From assembly GCF_014196305.1 (NCBI RefSeq), contig NZ_JACIDJ010000004.1, forward strand, positions 144,556 through 208,555: DNA of 64,000 nucleotides, written 5' to 3'. Below, one piece after another: positions 55,775 through 64,000 of this stretch. The position numbers and the translations under genes were made by a program. Source of the DNA: Roseococcus suduntuyensis. GTDB lineage: Bacteria > Pseudomonadota > Alphaproteobacteria > Acetobacterales > Acetobacteraceae. The stretch's first letter is position 1, and each line of letters begins with the position of its first letter. Under the pieces are notes generated by a model that was given only the letters and a program-made list of their open reading frames with translations, did not search any database and was not told the origin of the DNA.

Positions 55775-57757
55775 ATGCGACGCATCACAGCCCCCCTCGC
55801 CCGCCTCAGCCTCGCCGCCCGTGTCACGGTCGTGGGGCTCCTTGCCATCACCGTCTCGGTCCTGGCCGTCGAAGGCTGGACGGCCTGGCGGGACCATCGC
55901 GCGGACCATGCCGCGCTGGAGGCGCAGCTCGAACGGGACCTTGTCCTGCTCGATGGCCTCACCGCCCGGGTCGCGGGCGGCGGCGCCTGGCGGCTGACCG
56001 AGGCCGGGCAGCTCGCCCGGGGCGATGTCGTGATGGAAGGTGCCAATGACCTGGTGGACCTGGTGCGCGCGGCCACCGGCGCGCGCACGGCCATCTTCCG
56101 TGGCGATGAGGTGGTGGCGGGCACGGGCCGTCCCGATGGCTCGCGCCTGCTGGGCCAGCGCACGGCCGCCGGCCCGCACCGCGACACGGCGCTGGGCGAG
56201 GGGCGCATCTACCGCGGCCTCACCCGGATCGAGGGTGCGCCGCATATCGCGATCTACAGCCCCATCCGCGATGCGGGCGGCCAGGTGATCGGCATGCTCT
56301 TCGTGGGCCAGTCCCGCGCCACGATGGACGCGGCGCTGATGGAGAAACTGTGGCACGCGCTGGTGGCCACGCTGCTGTTGGTGGGGTTGGCGGGCGGGCT
56401 GCTCTGGGTGGGTCTGCGCCGTTCGCTGCGCCCCCTGGAGGAGCTGCGGCAATGGGTCGCGGCCGGACTCGCGGAACAGCCCGTGCCGCACCTGGCACGC
56501 CGGGATGAGCTGGGCGCGCTGGCCCGTGCCCTGGAGGAGAACCGCAGCACCGCGCAGGAGAAGGCCCGTCTGGAGGCGGCCCTGCGCACGGCCGAGGACG
56601 GACGCAAGCGCCGCACCGCCGCCATGGAGCGCAGCGCGGAGGAGTTCGGCAGCAATGTCGGCTCGGTCATGGCGGGCTTCGAGGACTCCGCCAGCACCAT
56701 GCTGACCGCCACGACGCGGCTGTCGGACGCCATGGGCCGCACCTCCGCCCAGGTGACCGAGACGGCCGCGCATTCGGCCGAGAGCAACGCGAACCTGCAG
56801 GCCGTGGCCTCGGCCGTGGAGGAGCTGGCCGCGAGCGTGAACGAGATCAGCAACCAGGTCAGCCGCGCCGCCGTCGTCGCGGCCGAGGCGGTGACCGAGG
56901 CGCAGCGCGGCGATACGCGCATCGAGGCCCTGACCCGGAGCGCGGACCGCATCGGCGACATCCTGAACGTGATTTCGGACGTGGCCTCGCGCACCAACCT
57001 ACTGGCGCTGAACGCCACCATCGAGGCGGCGCGGGCGGGCGAGGCGGGCAAGGGCTTCGCGGTGGTGGCGTCCGAGGTGAAGAACCTCGCCACCCAGACC
57101 GCGGGTGCCACGCAGGACGTGGCGGCGCAGATCGCGGCCATCCGCCAGGCGACGGCCGAGGCCGCGCAGGGCATGCGCGCCATCTCCGCCGCCATCGGCC
57201 GGATGGACGAGGTGGCGGGCGGCATCGCGGCCGCCGTCGAGGAACAGGGCGCGGCCACGCGCGAGATCACGGGGCGGCTGCAACTGGTGGCGCGCGGCAA
57301 TGCCCAGGTGGCCGACACCATGGCCGATGTGGCCCGCATGGCCGAGGCCGCGGCCGACGCGACGCTGGAAGTGGAGAGCAGCGCCGCCACCGTGCAGGGC
57401 GAGGCCGGGGTGCTGCGCGCCGAGGTGGATGGTTTCCTCGCCACCCTGCACGAGCAGATGGAGGAACGCCGCCGCTTCGACCGCCTCGCGGTGGAAGGCC
57501 GCGACGCCACGGTGGTGGTGGAGGGTGCCACGGAGCGGCTGCGCCTGCTCGACATCTCGCTGGGCGGGGCGGCGCTGCGCCGCGCCCAACCCCTGCCCCC
57601 CGGCGCGGCGCTGACCATCACCCTGCCAGGCGCTGGCGGCCCCGCCACGGGAAGCGTGGTGCGCTGGGAGGAGGGCGTGCTGGCCGTCAACTTCGACCAG
57701 CCCATCGGCACCGCGGTGATGGAGGCCGTGACGCGCGAACTGGGTATCGCCGCCTGA
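55775..57757 (+). CDS. methyl-accepting chemotaxis protein with C-terminal PilZ domain
   Basis: A 660-residue transmembrane chemoreceptor. Order: membrane helix 18-34, periplasmic single-Cache-like sensor to about 190, membrane helix 193-214, HAMP region to ~265, signalling coiled coil with the hairpin tip DVASRTNLLALNATIEAARA (402-421), then an added PilZ domain at about 563-645. The PilZ c-di-GMP site is present: R566-x3-R570 and D593-x-S595-x-x-G598. It therefore should bind c-di-GMP at the end of the coiled coil, linking second-messenger level to chemotaxis output. No CheR-tethering pentapeptide is visible. Confidence 0.92.
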   Translation: MRRITAPLARLSLAARVTVVGLLAITVSVLAVEGWTAWRDHRADHAALEAQLERDLVLLDGLTARVAGGGAWRLTEAGQLARGDVVMEGANDLVDLVRAATGARTAIFRGDEVVAGTGRPDGSRLLGQRTAAGPHRDTALGEGRIYRGLTRIEGAPHIAIYSPIRDAGGQVIGMLFVGQSRATMDAALMEKLWHALVATLLLVGLAGGLLWVGLRRSLRPLEELRQWVAAGLAEQPVPHLARRDELGALARALEENRSTAQEKARLEAALRTAEDGRKRRTAAMERSAEEFGSNVGSVMAGFEDSASTMLTATTRLSDAMGRTSAQVTETAAHSAESNANLQAVASAVEELAASVNEISNQVSRAAVVAAEAVTEAQRGDTRIEALTRSADRIGDILNVISDVASRTNLLALNATIEAARAGEAGKGFAVVASEVKNLATQTAGATQDVAAQIAAIRQATAEAAQGMRAISAAIGRMDEVAGGIAAAVEEQGAATREITGRLQLVARGNAQVADTMADVARMAEAAADATLEVESSAATVQGEAGVLRAEVDGFLATLHEQMEERRRFDRLAVEGRDATVVVEGATERLRLLDISLGGAALRRAQPLPPGAALTITLPGAGGPATGSVVRWEEGVLAVNFDQPIGTAVMEAVTRELGIAA

Positions 57758-57816
57758 GGCGTTCCCAAACGCGCCATGTTCTGTAGGCTTCCTCCAAACC
57801 CTTGAGGAGGAAGCCG

Positions 57817-58602
57817 ATGCCCACATTGTTCGACCTGACCGGCAAGGTCGCCATCGTCACTGGCGGCAGTCGCGGCATCGGGCGCGCCATCTGCGAGCGG
57901 CTGGCGGAACATGGCGCGAAGGTCGTCGTCAGCTCGCGCAAGCTCGATGCCTGCCAGGAGGTGGTGGACGCCATCACGGCCAAGGGCGGCACCGCCATGG
58001 CGGTGGCCTGCAACATCGGCCGCAAGGAGGAATTGCAGAAGCTGGTGGACGCCACGCGCGCGGCCTATGGCCCCGTGGACGTGCTGGTCTGCAACGCCGC
58101 GGTGAACCCCTATTTCGGCCCGTCCCAGGACATTCCGGACGAGGCCTATGACCGCATCATGAATTCCAATGTCCGCTCCAACCTCTGGCTGTGCCAGATG
58201 GCGATTCCGGAGATGGCGGCACGGGGTTCGGGCTCGGTCATCATCGTCTCGTCCATCGGTGGGTTCCGGGGCTCGCCGCGGCTGGGCATCTATGGCGTCA
58301 GCAAGGCGGCCGACATGCAGCTGGCCCGTGCGCTCGCCACCGAATGGGGGCCTTCGGGCGTGCGCGTGAATGCCATCGCGCCCGGCCTCGTTCGCACCGA
58401 TTTCGCGCGCGCGTTGTGGGAGGACCCCGTGAACCTGAAGAAGCGCACGCGCGATACGCCGCTTCTTCGCATCGGCGAGCCGGACGAGATCGCGGGGGCC
58501 GCGGTGTTCCTGGCCTCCCCCGCCTCGGGCTTCATGACGGGGCAGAGCATGGTGATTGATGGCGGCGTGCTGGCCGGCCCGCCGCTGCTGAGCGAGGATT
58601 GA
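57817..58602 (+). CDS. SDR family oxidoreductase
   Basis: A 261-residue classical short-chain dehydrogenase. GKVAIVTGGSRGIGRAI binds NAD(P), CNAAVNPYFG replaces the usual NNAG, and the catalytic Ser-Tyr-Lys lie in IIVSSIGGFRGSPRLGIYGV and the following SKAA. The end, GFMTGQSMVIDGG, is typical. It resembles the eukaryotic DHRS4-type carbonyl reductase subgroup by its PYFG loop, but the substrate is unknown. GAGGAGGAA precedes the ATG. A strong stem-loop and the three-copy palindromic array follow. Confidence 0.93.
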   Translation: MPTLFDLTGKVAIVTGGSRGIGRAICERLAEHGAKVVVSSRKLDACQEVVDAITAKGGTAMAVACNIGRKEELQKLVDATRAAYGPVDVLVCNAAVNPYFGPSQDIPDEAYDRIMNSNVRSNLWLCQMAIPEMAARGSGSVIIVSSIGGFRGSPRLGIYGVSKAADMQLARALATEWGPSGVRVNAIAPGLVRTDFARALWEDPVNLKKRTRDTPLLRIGEPDEIAGAAVFLASPASGFMTGQSMVIDGGVLAGPPLLSED

Positions 58603-58609
58603 TCCGCGC

Positions 58610-58642
58610 CCCGGCTTCGCGGCAGAGGGCCGCGAAGCCGGG
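58610..58642. terminator. 14-bp perfect stem-loop after the SDR gene
   Basis: CCCGGCTTCGCGGC (58610-58623), loop AGAGG, GCCGCGAAGCCGGG (58629-58642), starting eight bases past the stop codon. The strongest hairpin in the window; it lacks a T-tract but is a plausible transcript end. Confidence 0.7.
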
Positions 58643-58647
58643 TGCTT

Positions 58648-58803
58648 GGCTGCGCGGCCGATTCACGCCCCCGGCCATGCCGGGGGCGATCGGGCGCTCG
58701 GCTGCGCGGCCGATTCACGCCCCCGGCTGTGCCGGGGACGATCGGGCGCTCGGCTGCGCGGCCGATTCACGCCCCCGACTACGCCGGGGACGATCGGGCG
58801 CGG
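58648..58803. repeat. Dispersed palindromic element, locus C, three tandem copies
   Basis: Three units starting at 58648, 58700 and 58752 (periods 52, 52 and 50 bp). Each has outer arms GCG-g-CCGAT and ATCGG-g-CGC, TCACG and CG spacers, and an inner GC hairpin: CCCCCGG...CCGGGGG in copy 1, CCCCGGC...GCCGGGG in copy 2, and one mismatch in copy 3. The array abuts the stop codon of the convergent ABC-binding-protein gene. Confidence 0.9.
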
Positions 58804-60396
58804 CTACCCCTTCTTCACATTCCAGAACAGCGGCATGCCGCTCAGCATGTCCGTCACGTTGCGGCGGTGCGCCGTGGCCAGGAAGTATTGGCCGAGCGGG
58901 ATCATCGGCACGTCCTGCATGGCCTGCGCCTGGATGCGCCGGCCAATCGCCTGCTGGGCCGCGAGGTCGGGCGCGCTGAACCATTCCTGGCGCAGCGCCT
59001 CCAGCGCCGGGCTGTCGGGCCAGCCGATCCAGCCATTGGTGCCATTGCCGCGCAGCCCGAGGTGGCCGGCGGGCGAGGCGAAGTCCAGGCCCCCGCCGAA
59101 GGTGAAGAAGGCGCTCCAGCCCCCCCGCTCCACGGGCTCGCGCGAGGTGCGGCGTTGCAGCACCGTGCCCCAGTCCAGCGCCTGGTAGTCCACATTCAGG
59201 CCAATGCGGCGGAAGGCATCGGCGCCCACCTCGCTCATGGCCCTCAGGAACGGCAAGTCCGTCGGTACGATCAGCGCCACACGCTCATTGTTGTAGCCGG
59301 CCGCGGCCAGCGCCCGGCGCACGGCGGCCGGGTCGCGCGGGCCGGTCAGCGGCGCCAGCCCCTCATTGGACGCCAGCGGCGTGCCCGGCGTGAACACGCC
59401 CACATCCCCCCGCCAAAGCTCGGGGTTGTTGCCCACGATGGCCTGCATGAAGTCCGACTGGTTGATGGCGCCCAGCACCGCCCGCCGCACGGCCGGGTTG
59501 TTGAAGGGCGGCTGGAGGTGGTTGAAGCGCAGGAAGCCGATGAAGCCCGTCGTCTCCAGCGTCTTCACCTCCACCTGGCGGTGGCGGCGCAGCACGGGCA
59601 GCAGGTCGGTGACCGCCTGTTCCCACCAATCCACCTCCCCCGCCTGGAGCGCGGCCGCGGCCGTGGCGCCATCGGGCATCACCACCCATTCCACGCGGTC
59701 CAGATGCGCCACCTTCGGGCCGGCGGTGAAGGAGGGCGTGCCCCCCTCGCGCGGCACATAGCCGTCGAACTTGGCATAGACGGTGCGCGCGCCGGCCACG
59801 CGCTCATTCGCCACGAAACGATAGGGGCCGGAGCCCACGATCTCGCTGACCTGCGTCGCCGCATCGGTGCGGGCCAGGCGCTCGGGCATGATGAAGGGGA
59901 CGGTGACGGTGGTCTTGCCGAGGGCCGCCGGCAGCAACGGAAAGGGCGCCTTCAGGCGGAAGCGCAGGCGGCGGTCATCCAGCGCCGAGAGTTCATCGGT
60001 CGCGGCGAAGAGCGCCTGGCCGAAGGGGTCACGCGCGCCCCAGCGCCGCAGGCTCGCCACCGCATCGGCCGCCCGCACGGGTTCGCCATCATGGAAGCGC
60101 AGATTGGGGCGGAGCGTGATGGTCCAGGTGCGGCCGTCATCCTCGACCACATGGCCCTCGGCCATCTGCGGCTGGGCGCGGAACTCCGCATCCGTTCCAT
60201 AGAGGGTGTCGTAGACCAGGTAGGCGTGGTTGCGGCTGACGAAGGCGGTGGACCAGAGCGGGTCCAGCACCGTCACATCCGCCTGCGGCACGAAGCGCAT
60301 CACGCGCGCGGCCTGGGCGGTGGCGGGCGCGGCAAGCGCCCCGGCGAGGGGCGTGGCAAGAAGCGCGCGGCGCGGCAGGCGGGGCATCCGGATCAT
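58804..60396 (-). CDS. ABC transporter substrate-binding protein, peptide/nickel family 5
   Basis: A 530-residue secreted binding protein. The signal peptide (RLPRRALLATPLAGALAAPA) may be Tat-type, with cleavage near ATAQA. The mature protein has PQADVTVLDPLWSTAF, LRPNLRFHDGEPVRAADAV and LRFNHLQPPFNNPAVRRAV, the conserved dipeptide/oligopeptide-binding pattern. No permease or ATPase genes are adjacent, so it is an orphan component. The start is uncertain among ATG codons at 60417, 60396 and 60387, none with a clear ribosome site; all keep the signal peptide. Confidence 0.9.
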   Translation of the reverse strand: MIRMPRLPRRALLATPLAGALAAPATAQAARVMRFVPQADVTVLDPLWSTAFVSRNHAYLVYDTLYGTDAEFRAQPQMAEGHVVEDDGRTWTITLRPNLRFHDGEPVRAADAVASLRRWGARDPFGQALFAATDELSALDDRRLRFRLKAPFPLLPAALGKTTVTVPFIMPERLARTDAATQVSEIVGSGPYRFVANERVAGARTVYAKFDGYVPREGGTPSFTAGPKVAHLDRVEWVVMPDGATAAAALQAGEVDWWEQAVTDLLPVLRRHRQVEVKTLETTGFIGFLRFNHLQPPFNNPAVRRAVLGAINQSDFMQAIVGNNPELWRGDVGVFTPGTPLASNEGLAPLTGPRDPAAVRRALAAAGYNNERVALIVPTDLPFLRAMSEVGADAFRRIGLNVDYQALDWGTVLQRRTSREPVERGGWSAFFTFGGGLDFASPAGHLGLRGNGTNGWIGWPDSPALEALRQEWFSAPDLAAQQAIGRRIQAQAMQDVPMIPLGQYFLATAHRRNVTDMLSGMPLFWNVKKG

Positions 60397-60766
60397 CCCG
60401 AGGTTGACGGGACGCATCCTGGGGGTGCGGCGCGGCGCCGCGCAACAGCTTTGACAGGGTGGGAAACCGGCCGCTGCCGGCCACGACGTGAGCGGACCCA
60501 TGGACCCCCTTGCGGGGGGTCGGCCCAGGCGAGGAACCGTCCACACGCCCGCCGACCGGCGGGACGCCCTCCGCCACGGCCCGCGGGCCGGAACGGAGGT
60601 GGCGGGACCGGCGCCCCACCTATTCGAGGAAGGGCACCGGACAAGGCTCTCGCCGCGAAACACGCGCGCGGCACTGGCAGCGACCGGAAGGAGAACGGAG
60701 ATAGGGTGCCCCTCCCCGCATTTGAAGTGCGATGCGCGCGGGCGGCCCCGCGCGCACCGCATGGCG
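60397..60766. other. 370-bp gene-free stretch rich in stem-loops
   Basis: Between the binding-protein start and the speE stop. No convincing gene. It contains GACCCCC/GGGGGTC (60503-60521) and CCCGCC-GACC-GGCGGG (60548-60563); the latter resembles the alaS-end hairpin. These probably end speE transcripts, and the left part should hold the binding-protein promoter. Confidence 0.55.
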
Positions 60767-61633
60767 TCAGCACGCCAGGTTTTCCGCGATGTAGGGCGGC
60801 AGGGCGAAGGCGCCGGCGTGGATCTCGGGCGTCCAGTAGCGCGTCTGGCCCAGGATGCCCGCGGCCTCGGCACGCGCGCGGATGGTGGCCACGTCCACGG
60901 CGCGCAGCGTCGCGTCCTTGGCGGCCCAGCCCAGCGTCATGAAGCCGCCCACATAGGTCGGCACCGCGGCCACATAGGCCCAGGTGTCAGGGAAGGACTT
61001 GGCGCGGCGGATGTTCGTCTCGCGCAGTTCGTCGGCCTGCATGAAGGGCACGCCGCACTGGTTGACGATCAGGCCGCGGTCGCTCAGCAGGCGGGCGGCG
61101 TTGGCGTAGAACTCATCGGTGAAGAGCACCTCGCCCACGCCGATGGGGTCCGTGCTGTCCACGATCACCACGTCGAAGCTGCCCGAGGCGGCCTGGCGGA
61201 CGTAATCAATGCCGTCGCCCACGATCACCTCGGCGCGCGGGTCGTTCCACGCATCGCCCGCGATCCCGGGCATGAATTCCTTGGCCAGGCGGATCACCTC
61301 GCCATCAATCTCGACCATCACGGCCTTCTCAACATTGCGGTGCTGCAGCACGCGCCGCAGCACGCCGCCATCGCCCGCGCCGATGATCAGCACGCGCTTC
61401 GCTTCGCCATGCGCCAGCAGGGGCACATGGGTCAGCATTTCCTGGTAGACGAACTCGTCGCGCTCGGTGATCTGCACCACGCCATCCAGCAGCATGACGC
61501 GGCCGTGGCTGGTGCTCTCGAACACCATGATGTCCTGGAAATCGCTCTGCACGCGCGCGAGTTCGCGCTTCACCAGGAAGCGCTGGCCCCAGTCGGGGTA
61601 GAGGGTTTCGTTCACCCAGGAATCGGTCGCCAT
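60767..61633 (-). CDS. speE: spermidine synthase
   Basis: Transfers aminopropyl from decarboxylated S-adenosylmethionine to putrescine. The 288-residue product has the N-terminal beta domain (VMLLDGVVQITERDEFVYQE), the nucleotide-binding RVLIIGAGDGGVLRRVLQH, and the gatekeeper/catalytic segment VIVDSTDPIGVGEVLFTDEF. Length matches bacterial SpeE. It follows speD by 84 bp on the same strand, so substrate supply and use are encoded together. Confidence 0.96.
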   Translation of the reverse strand: MATDSWVNETLYPDWGQRFLVKRELARVQSDFQDIMVFESTSHGRVMLLDGVVQITERDEFVYQEMLTHVPLLAHGEAKRVLIIGAGDGGVLRRVLQHRNVEKAVMVEIDGEVIRLAKEFMPGIAGDAWNDPRAEVIVGDGIDYVRQAASGSFDVVIVDSTDPIGVGEVLFTDEFYANAARLLSDRGLIVNQCGVPFMQADELRETNIRRAKSFPDTWAYVAAVPTYVGGFMTLGWAAKDATLRAVDVATIRARAEAAGILGQTRYWTPEIHAGAFALPPYIAENLAC

Positions 61634-61717
61634 CTTCGTCTATCTCCGCAAGGCCCACACAGAAGAAGGGCCGGGCGTCGCCACCCGGCCCCGTTCAACA
61701 GCACATATTGCCGGCGT

Positions 61718-62191
61718 TCAGCCGATCAGGCCGCGCTTGTGCTCGGCGAGCTGCACGCGCTCCGCCAGGAAGCCGCGCTTCAGGAACGGGATCGCCTTGT
61801 AGGGGTCGCAATCGCCGCAGACGAAGATGTCCAGCGCCGCGTAGTCCCGCTCCGGCCAGGTGTGGATGGACACATGGCTCTCGGCCAGCACCAGCACGCC
61901 CGACACCCCGCCATTGGGCGAGAAGTGGTGGAAATGCCCGTGCAGGATGGTGGCACCCGTGGCGATCGCGGCCTCGCGCAGCACGGCGTCGATGTGGCCG
62001 GGGTCGTCGAGGTTGGTCGCACCCCACAGGTCTATGATCAGGTGCGTGCCGGCGTAGCGCACGCCGTTCCGTTCGACGAAGTAATCCTTCGCCTCACTGA
62101 CCGAACCGTGACCGGCGTCACCGTGAGAGACAGTCTGGGCGTTGCTCGGGAGCGTGTCCGAGTTCATCCCCAGTCGGACGAGAGAGTCCAT
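61718..62191 (-). CDS. speD: S-adenosylmethionine decarboxylase proenzyme
   Basis: Makes the aminopropyl donor for SpeE. The 157-residue class 1b proenzyme should self-cleave between E104 and S105 in LAESHVSIHTWPE to create the pyruvoyl group; the essential histidine and cysteine lie in SIHTWPE and DIFVCGD. The N-terminal ~35 residues before AGTHLIIDLWGA are longer than in minimal SpeD proteins and look unstructured. GGAAAGGG precedes the ATG. Confidence 0.95.
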   Translation of the reverse strand: MDSLVRLGMNSDTLPSNAQTVSHGDAGHGSVSEAKDYFVERNGVRYAGTHLIIDLWGATNLDDPGHIDAVLREAAIATGATILHGHFHHFSPNGGVSGVLVLAESHVSIHTWPERDYAALDIFVCGDCDPYKAIPFLKRGFLAERVQLAEHKRGLIG

Positions 62192-62375
62192 TTGGTTCCC
62201 TTTCCTACCAGCAGATGACCAGGTGTATCGGCTGTGCGGCCAACTCGGCCGTCGGTTCGATCATGGTCAGTGGGGGGGCCTTCTGAGGCATGGGGGCCCG
62301 GGGGTCAAATGAAATCGGGACCTTGCGCCGTGATCCCTGTGCAAGGCGGCACGCCCCCAGCGCAAGGCTCATCCG

Positions 62376-63983
62376 TCAGCCACGGTCTTGCGGCAGGCTG
62401 CGGAAGAGATCAAGTTCGCGCGCGAGGCGCGGCAGATCCGCGAGGCCGCGCACCGGGTCGCTCGTCAGCGCGTCAAAACCGGCCTTCAACGGCGCTTCCG
62501 TCATGCGCGCGGCGTAGCGGGCGCGCAGCGCGGGAAGCTGGTCCTCCTCGCCCGCCAGGATGCGCAGGGCGGCCAGGCGCAGCACCTCGCGCTGGGCTCC
62601 GGCGGGCAGCGCCTGCGTGTCATCGGTGCGGTCGAGGTGCCGGGCCAGGGCGATGGCTGCGCCCGCATGGTCACGCGCGGCGGCGAGGATGCCGGAGAGC
62701 GCCAGATCGCCCTCGGCGCCCAGCGCGGTGAGCGATTCGACGGCGCGCTCCGTCTGGCCGCGCAGGGCCTCGGCGCGGGCGGCGAGGATGGCGCGGCGGC
62801 GGGCCAGCGCGACGGGCAGGTTGCGCACGGAGGTGGCGGTGAGCGCCTCCAGCGCCGCATCGGCGTCACGCGCATCCAGCCGCAACTCCGCGAGGCGCGC
62901 GCCCAGCGCGGCGCGCCCCTCGCCCGCCGGCGTGCGTTCCAGCGCGCGGGTCAGCAGCGCCGCCGCGCGGTCGTTCAGGTCGAGCGCGGCGAGGCGCCCG
63001 GCCAGCCCCTCCAGCACCGCGGCCGCCGCATCGCCGGTTGGCATCAGGTCCGGCTGGGCGTCGTGCATCGCGACGGCGGCGAGCGGCGCGTCCGTCTCCA
63101 GCGCCTGGAGGAAGGCCTGTTGCAGGCGGGGGCGGATGGCCGCCGCCTGCTCGGGGAAGAGCGAGGCCGTCTCCCGCAGCAGCGCCATGGCGGCGCGGGC
63201 ATCGCCCGCCTCGCGCCGAAGGTCGGCGATGCGAAGCCGCGTCACCACCTCCTGCGCGTCGCCGCGCCAGGCGAAGAGCGTCTGTTCCAGCCCCTGCGCC
63301 GCCTCGGCCGGCGTGACGCGGCCGAGTTCCAGGCGCCGTTCCAGCGCGTGGCGCAGGGCGCGCGCGCGCATCAGCCGGTCACGCGAACGGGCGGCGGCGT
63401 CGAAGAGGTCCAGCGCCTCCTCCGTGCGGCCCTGCGCGTTTTCAGTGAGCGCGCGGGCCAAGGCGAGGCTCGGGTCCGGGCCCGCCTGTTCCAGCACGCG
63501 GGCGGCGGCGGGACCCTCGCCGCCGGCGGCCAGCGTTTCGGCCAGCACGGGCAGCAGGCGGCGGCGCAACCCCTCGGGGTAGGACATGAACAGCGGCGCG
63601 GTGGCGGCGAGGGAAGCGGCGGCGGTGCGCGTCTCGCCACGGGAGGCGTCACGCAGGGCGCGCCAGAGCATCACCTCGTCACTGGACGGGATCTCGACCT
63701 CCAGCGCGCCGGCAGGCGGGGTGCGGCCGGCCAGCAGCGCGGCAGCGCCGGAGAGGAAGCGGTGGCGCGGGTCCCGCGCGGCGGCGGGCGTCTCCTCGGC
63801 CGCCATGCGGAGCATGGCCTGCGCCTCCTGCGGCAGGCCGAGCGAGAGCAGCGTCTCGGCCACTGCGAAGCGCAGGGGCGCGCGCTGCAAGGGGGCGGCG
63901 CTGGCCACCGCCGCCTGTTGCGCGCGCAGGCGTTCCATCAGCGCGGGCACGGGCGCCGCCGGGAAGTCGAAGCTGCGCGTCAT
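62376..63983 (-). CDS. alanine-rich helical-repeat (TPR-like) protein
   Basis: A 535-residue protein, soluble as far as seen, built of repeated helix pairs such as ALRFAVAETLLSLGLPQEAQ-like and DRAAALLTRALERTPAGEGR, suggesting TPR-type solenoid structure for scaffolding. I do not recognise the family. The frame stays open to the right edge of the window: upstream codons continue without a stop, so the ATG at 63983 (GAGGG ten bases upstream) may be internal to a longer protein. It lies upstream of speD on the same strand across 184 bp. Confidence 0.6.
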   Translation of the reverse strand: MTRSFDFPAAPVPALMERLRAQQAAVASAAPLQRAPLRFAVAETLLSLGLPQEAQAMLRMAAEETPAAARDPRHRFLSGAAALLAGRTPPAGALEVEIPSSDEVMLWRALRDASRGETRTAAASLAATAPLFMSYPEGLRRRLLPVLAETLAAGGEGPAAARVLEQAGPDPSLALARALTENAQGRTEEALDLFDAAARSRDRLMRARALRHALERRLELGRVTPAEAAQGLEQTLFAWRGDAQEVVTRLRIADLRREAGDARAAMALLRETASLFPEQAAAIRPRLQQAFLQALETDAPLAAVAMHDAQPDLMPTGDAAAAVLEGLAGRLAALDLNDRAAALLTRALERTPAGEGRAALGARLAELRLDARDADAALEALTATSVRNLPVALARRRAILAARAEALRGQTERAVESLTALGAEGDLALSGILAAARDHAGAAIALARHLDRTDDTQALPAGAQREVLRLAALRILAGEEDQLPALRARYAARMTEAPLKAGFDALTSDPVRGLADLPRLARELDLFRSLPQDRG

Positions 63984-64000
63984 GGCGCCCGCGCCCTCGG

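Noticed and set aside
60393-60773. 126-codon minus-strand frame upstream of the ABC-binding protein
   Set aside because: Arg/Pro-rich, overlaps several hairpins and lacks any domain pattern.

Overview
The window is GC-rich throughout (about 70% by eye) and is densely packed with genes that often overlap by the four bases ATGA. The order flgB-flgC-fliE-fliQ-fliR-flhB-cckA-recA-alaS is the order I associate with Rhodospirillales-type Alphaproteobacteria. Together with DUF3047, DUF599, DUF6311, tripartite tricarboxylate (TTT) receptor and CckA proteins it suggests a motile, free-living member of the Acetobacteraceae or a close relative. The genus cannot be read from the sequence.

Layout. 0-9 kb is housekeeping and carbon metabolism: an SDR cut by the left edge, icd, an HCCA isomerase, a PhoD phosphatase, glycerate kinase opposite 3-hydroxyisobutyrate dehydrogenase, and a SulP-Usp pair. 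9-17 kb holds a carboxymuconolactone decarboxylase-like gene opposite a sulfatase, a large membrane protein, a flavin reductase, a DUF3047 protein, a dienelactone hydrolase and an M3 peptidase. 17-26 kb has an SGNH-like protein, purine/ureide breakdown (puuD, uraH, an M20 amidohydrolase), serA, small membrane proteins, and the overlapping otnK-otnC-nitroreductase operon. 26-33 kb has an EAL phosphodiesterase and an unusual glycan-related locus: a glycosyltransferase coupled to a 744-residue protein with repeated beta modules, facing a coupled pair of paralogues of unknown function. 33-42 kb has a patatin, a broken SDR, alaS, and a four-gene uptake/amide-hydrolysis cassette that separates alaS from recA. 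42-49 kb is the cckA/flagellar block. 49-53 kb has comEC and gltX. 53.1-54.3 kb is an AT-richer foreign insert with a HEPN-like gene beside an AbrB/MazE-type antitoxin gene and a second, broken copy of its 3' end. 54-64 kb has a SAF-domain oxidoreductase, a chemoreceptor ending in a PilZ domain, an SDR, an ABC-type binding protein, speD-speE and a helical-repeat protein.

How the genes work together. The flagellar export genes, CckA, the chemoreceptor with PilZ and the EAL protein form a motility and c-di-GMP theme; a CtrA-like box lies in the flgB promoter region. PuuD, UraH and the M20 hydrolase outline urate-to-ureide breakdown, and the HpxZ-like/amidase/DUF917/TTT cassette looks like uptake and hydrolysis of another amide or ureide. 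SpeD and SpeE make spermidine.

The most distinctive non-coding signal is a family of palindromic elements at gene 3' ends (9.25, 18.0, 40.6 and 58.7 kb). The outer stem is conserved, one outer base pair changes as G-C, T-A and C-G between loci, and the inner hairpin differs at each locus. Two further stop-codon-associated hairpin arrays with a 26-27 bp period lie at 13.2 and 35.3 kb. The best candidate for an undescribed functional system is the HEPN insert; the glycosyltransferase/beta-module/paralogue locus is second.
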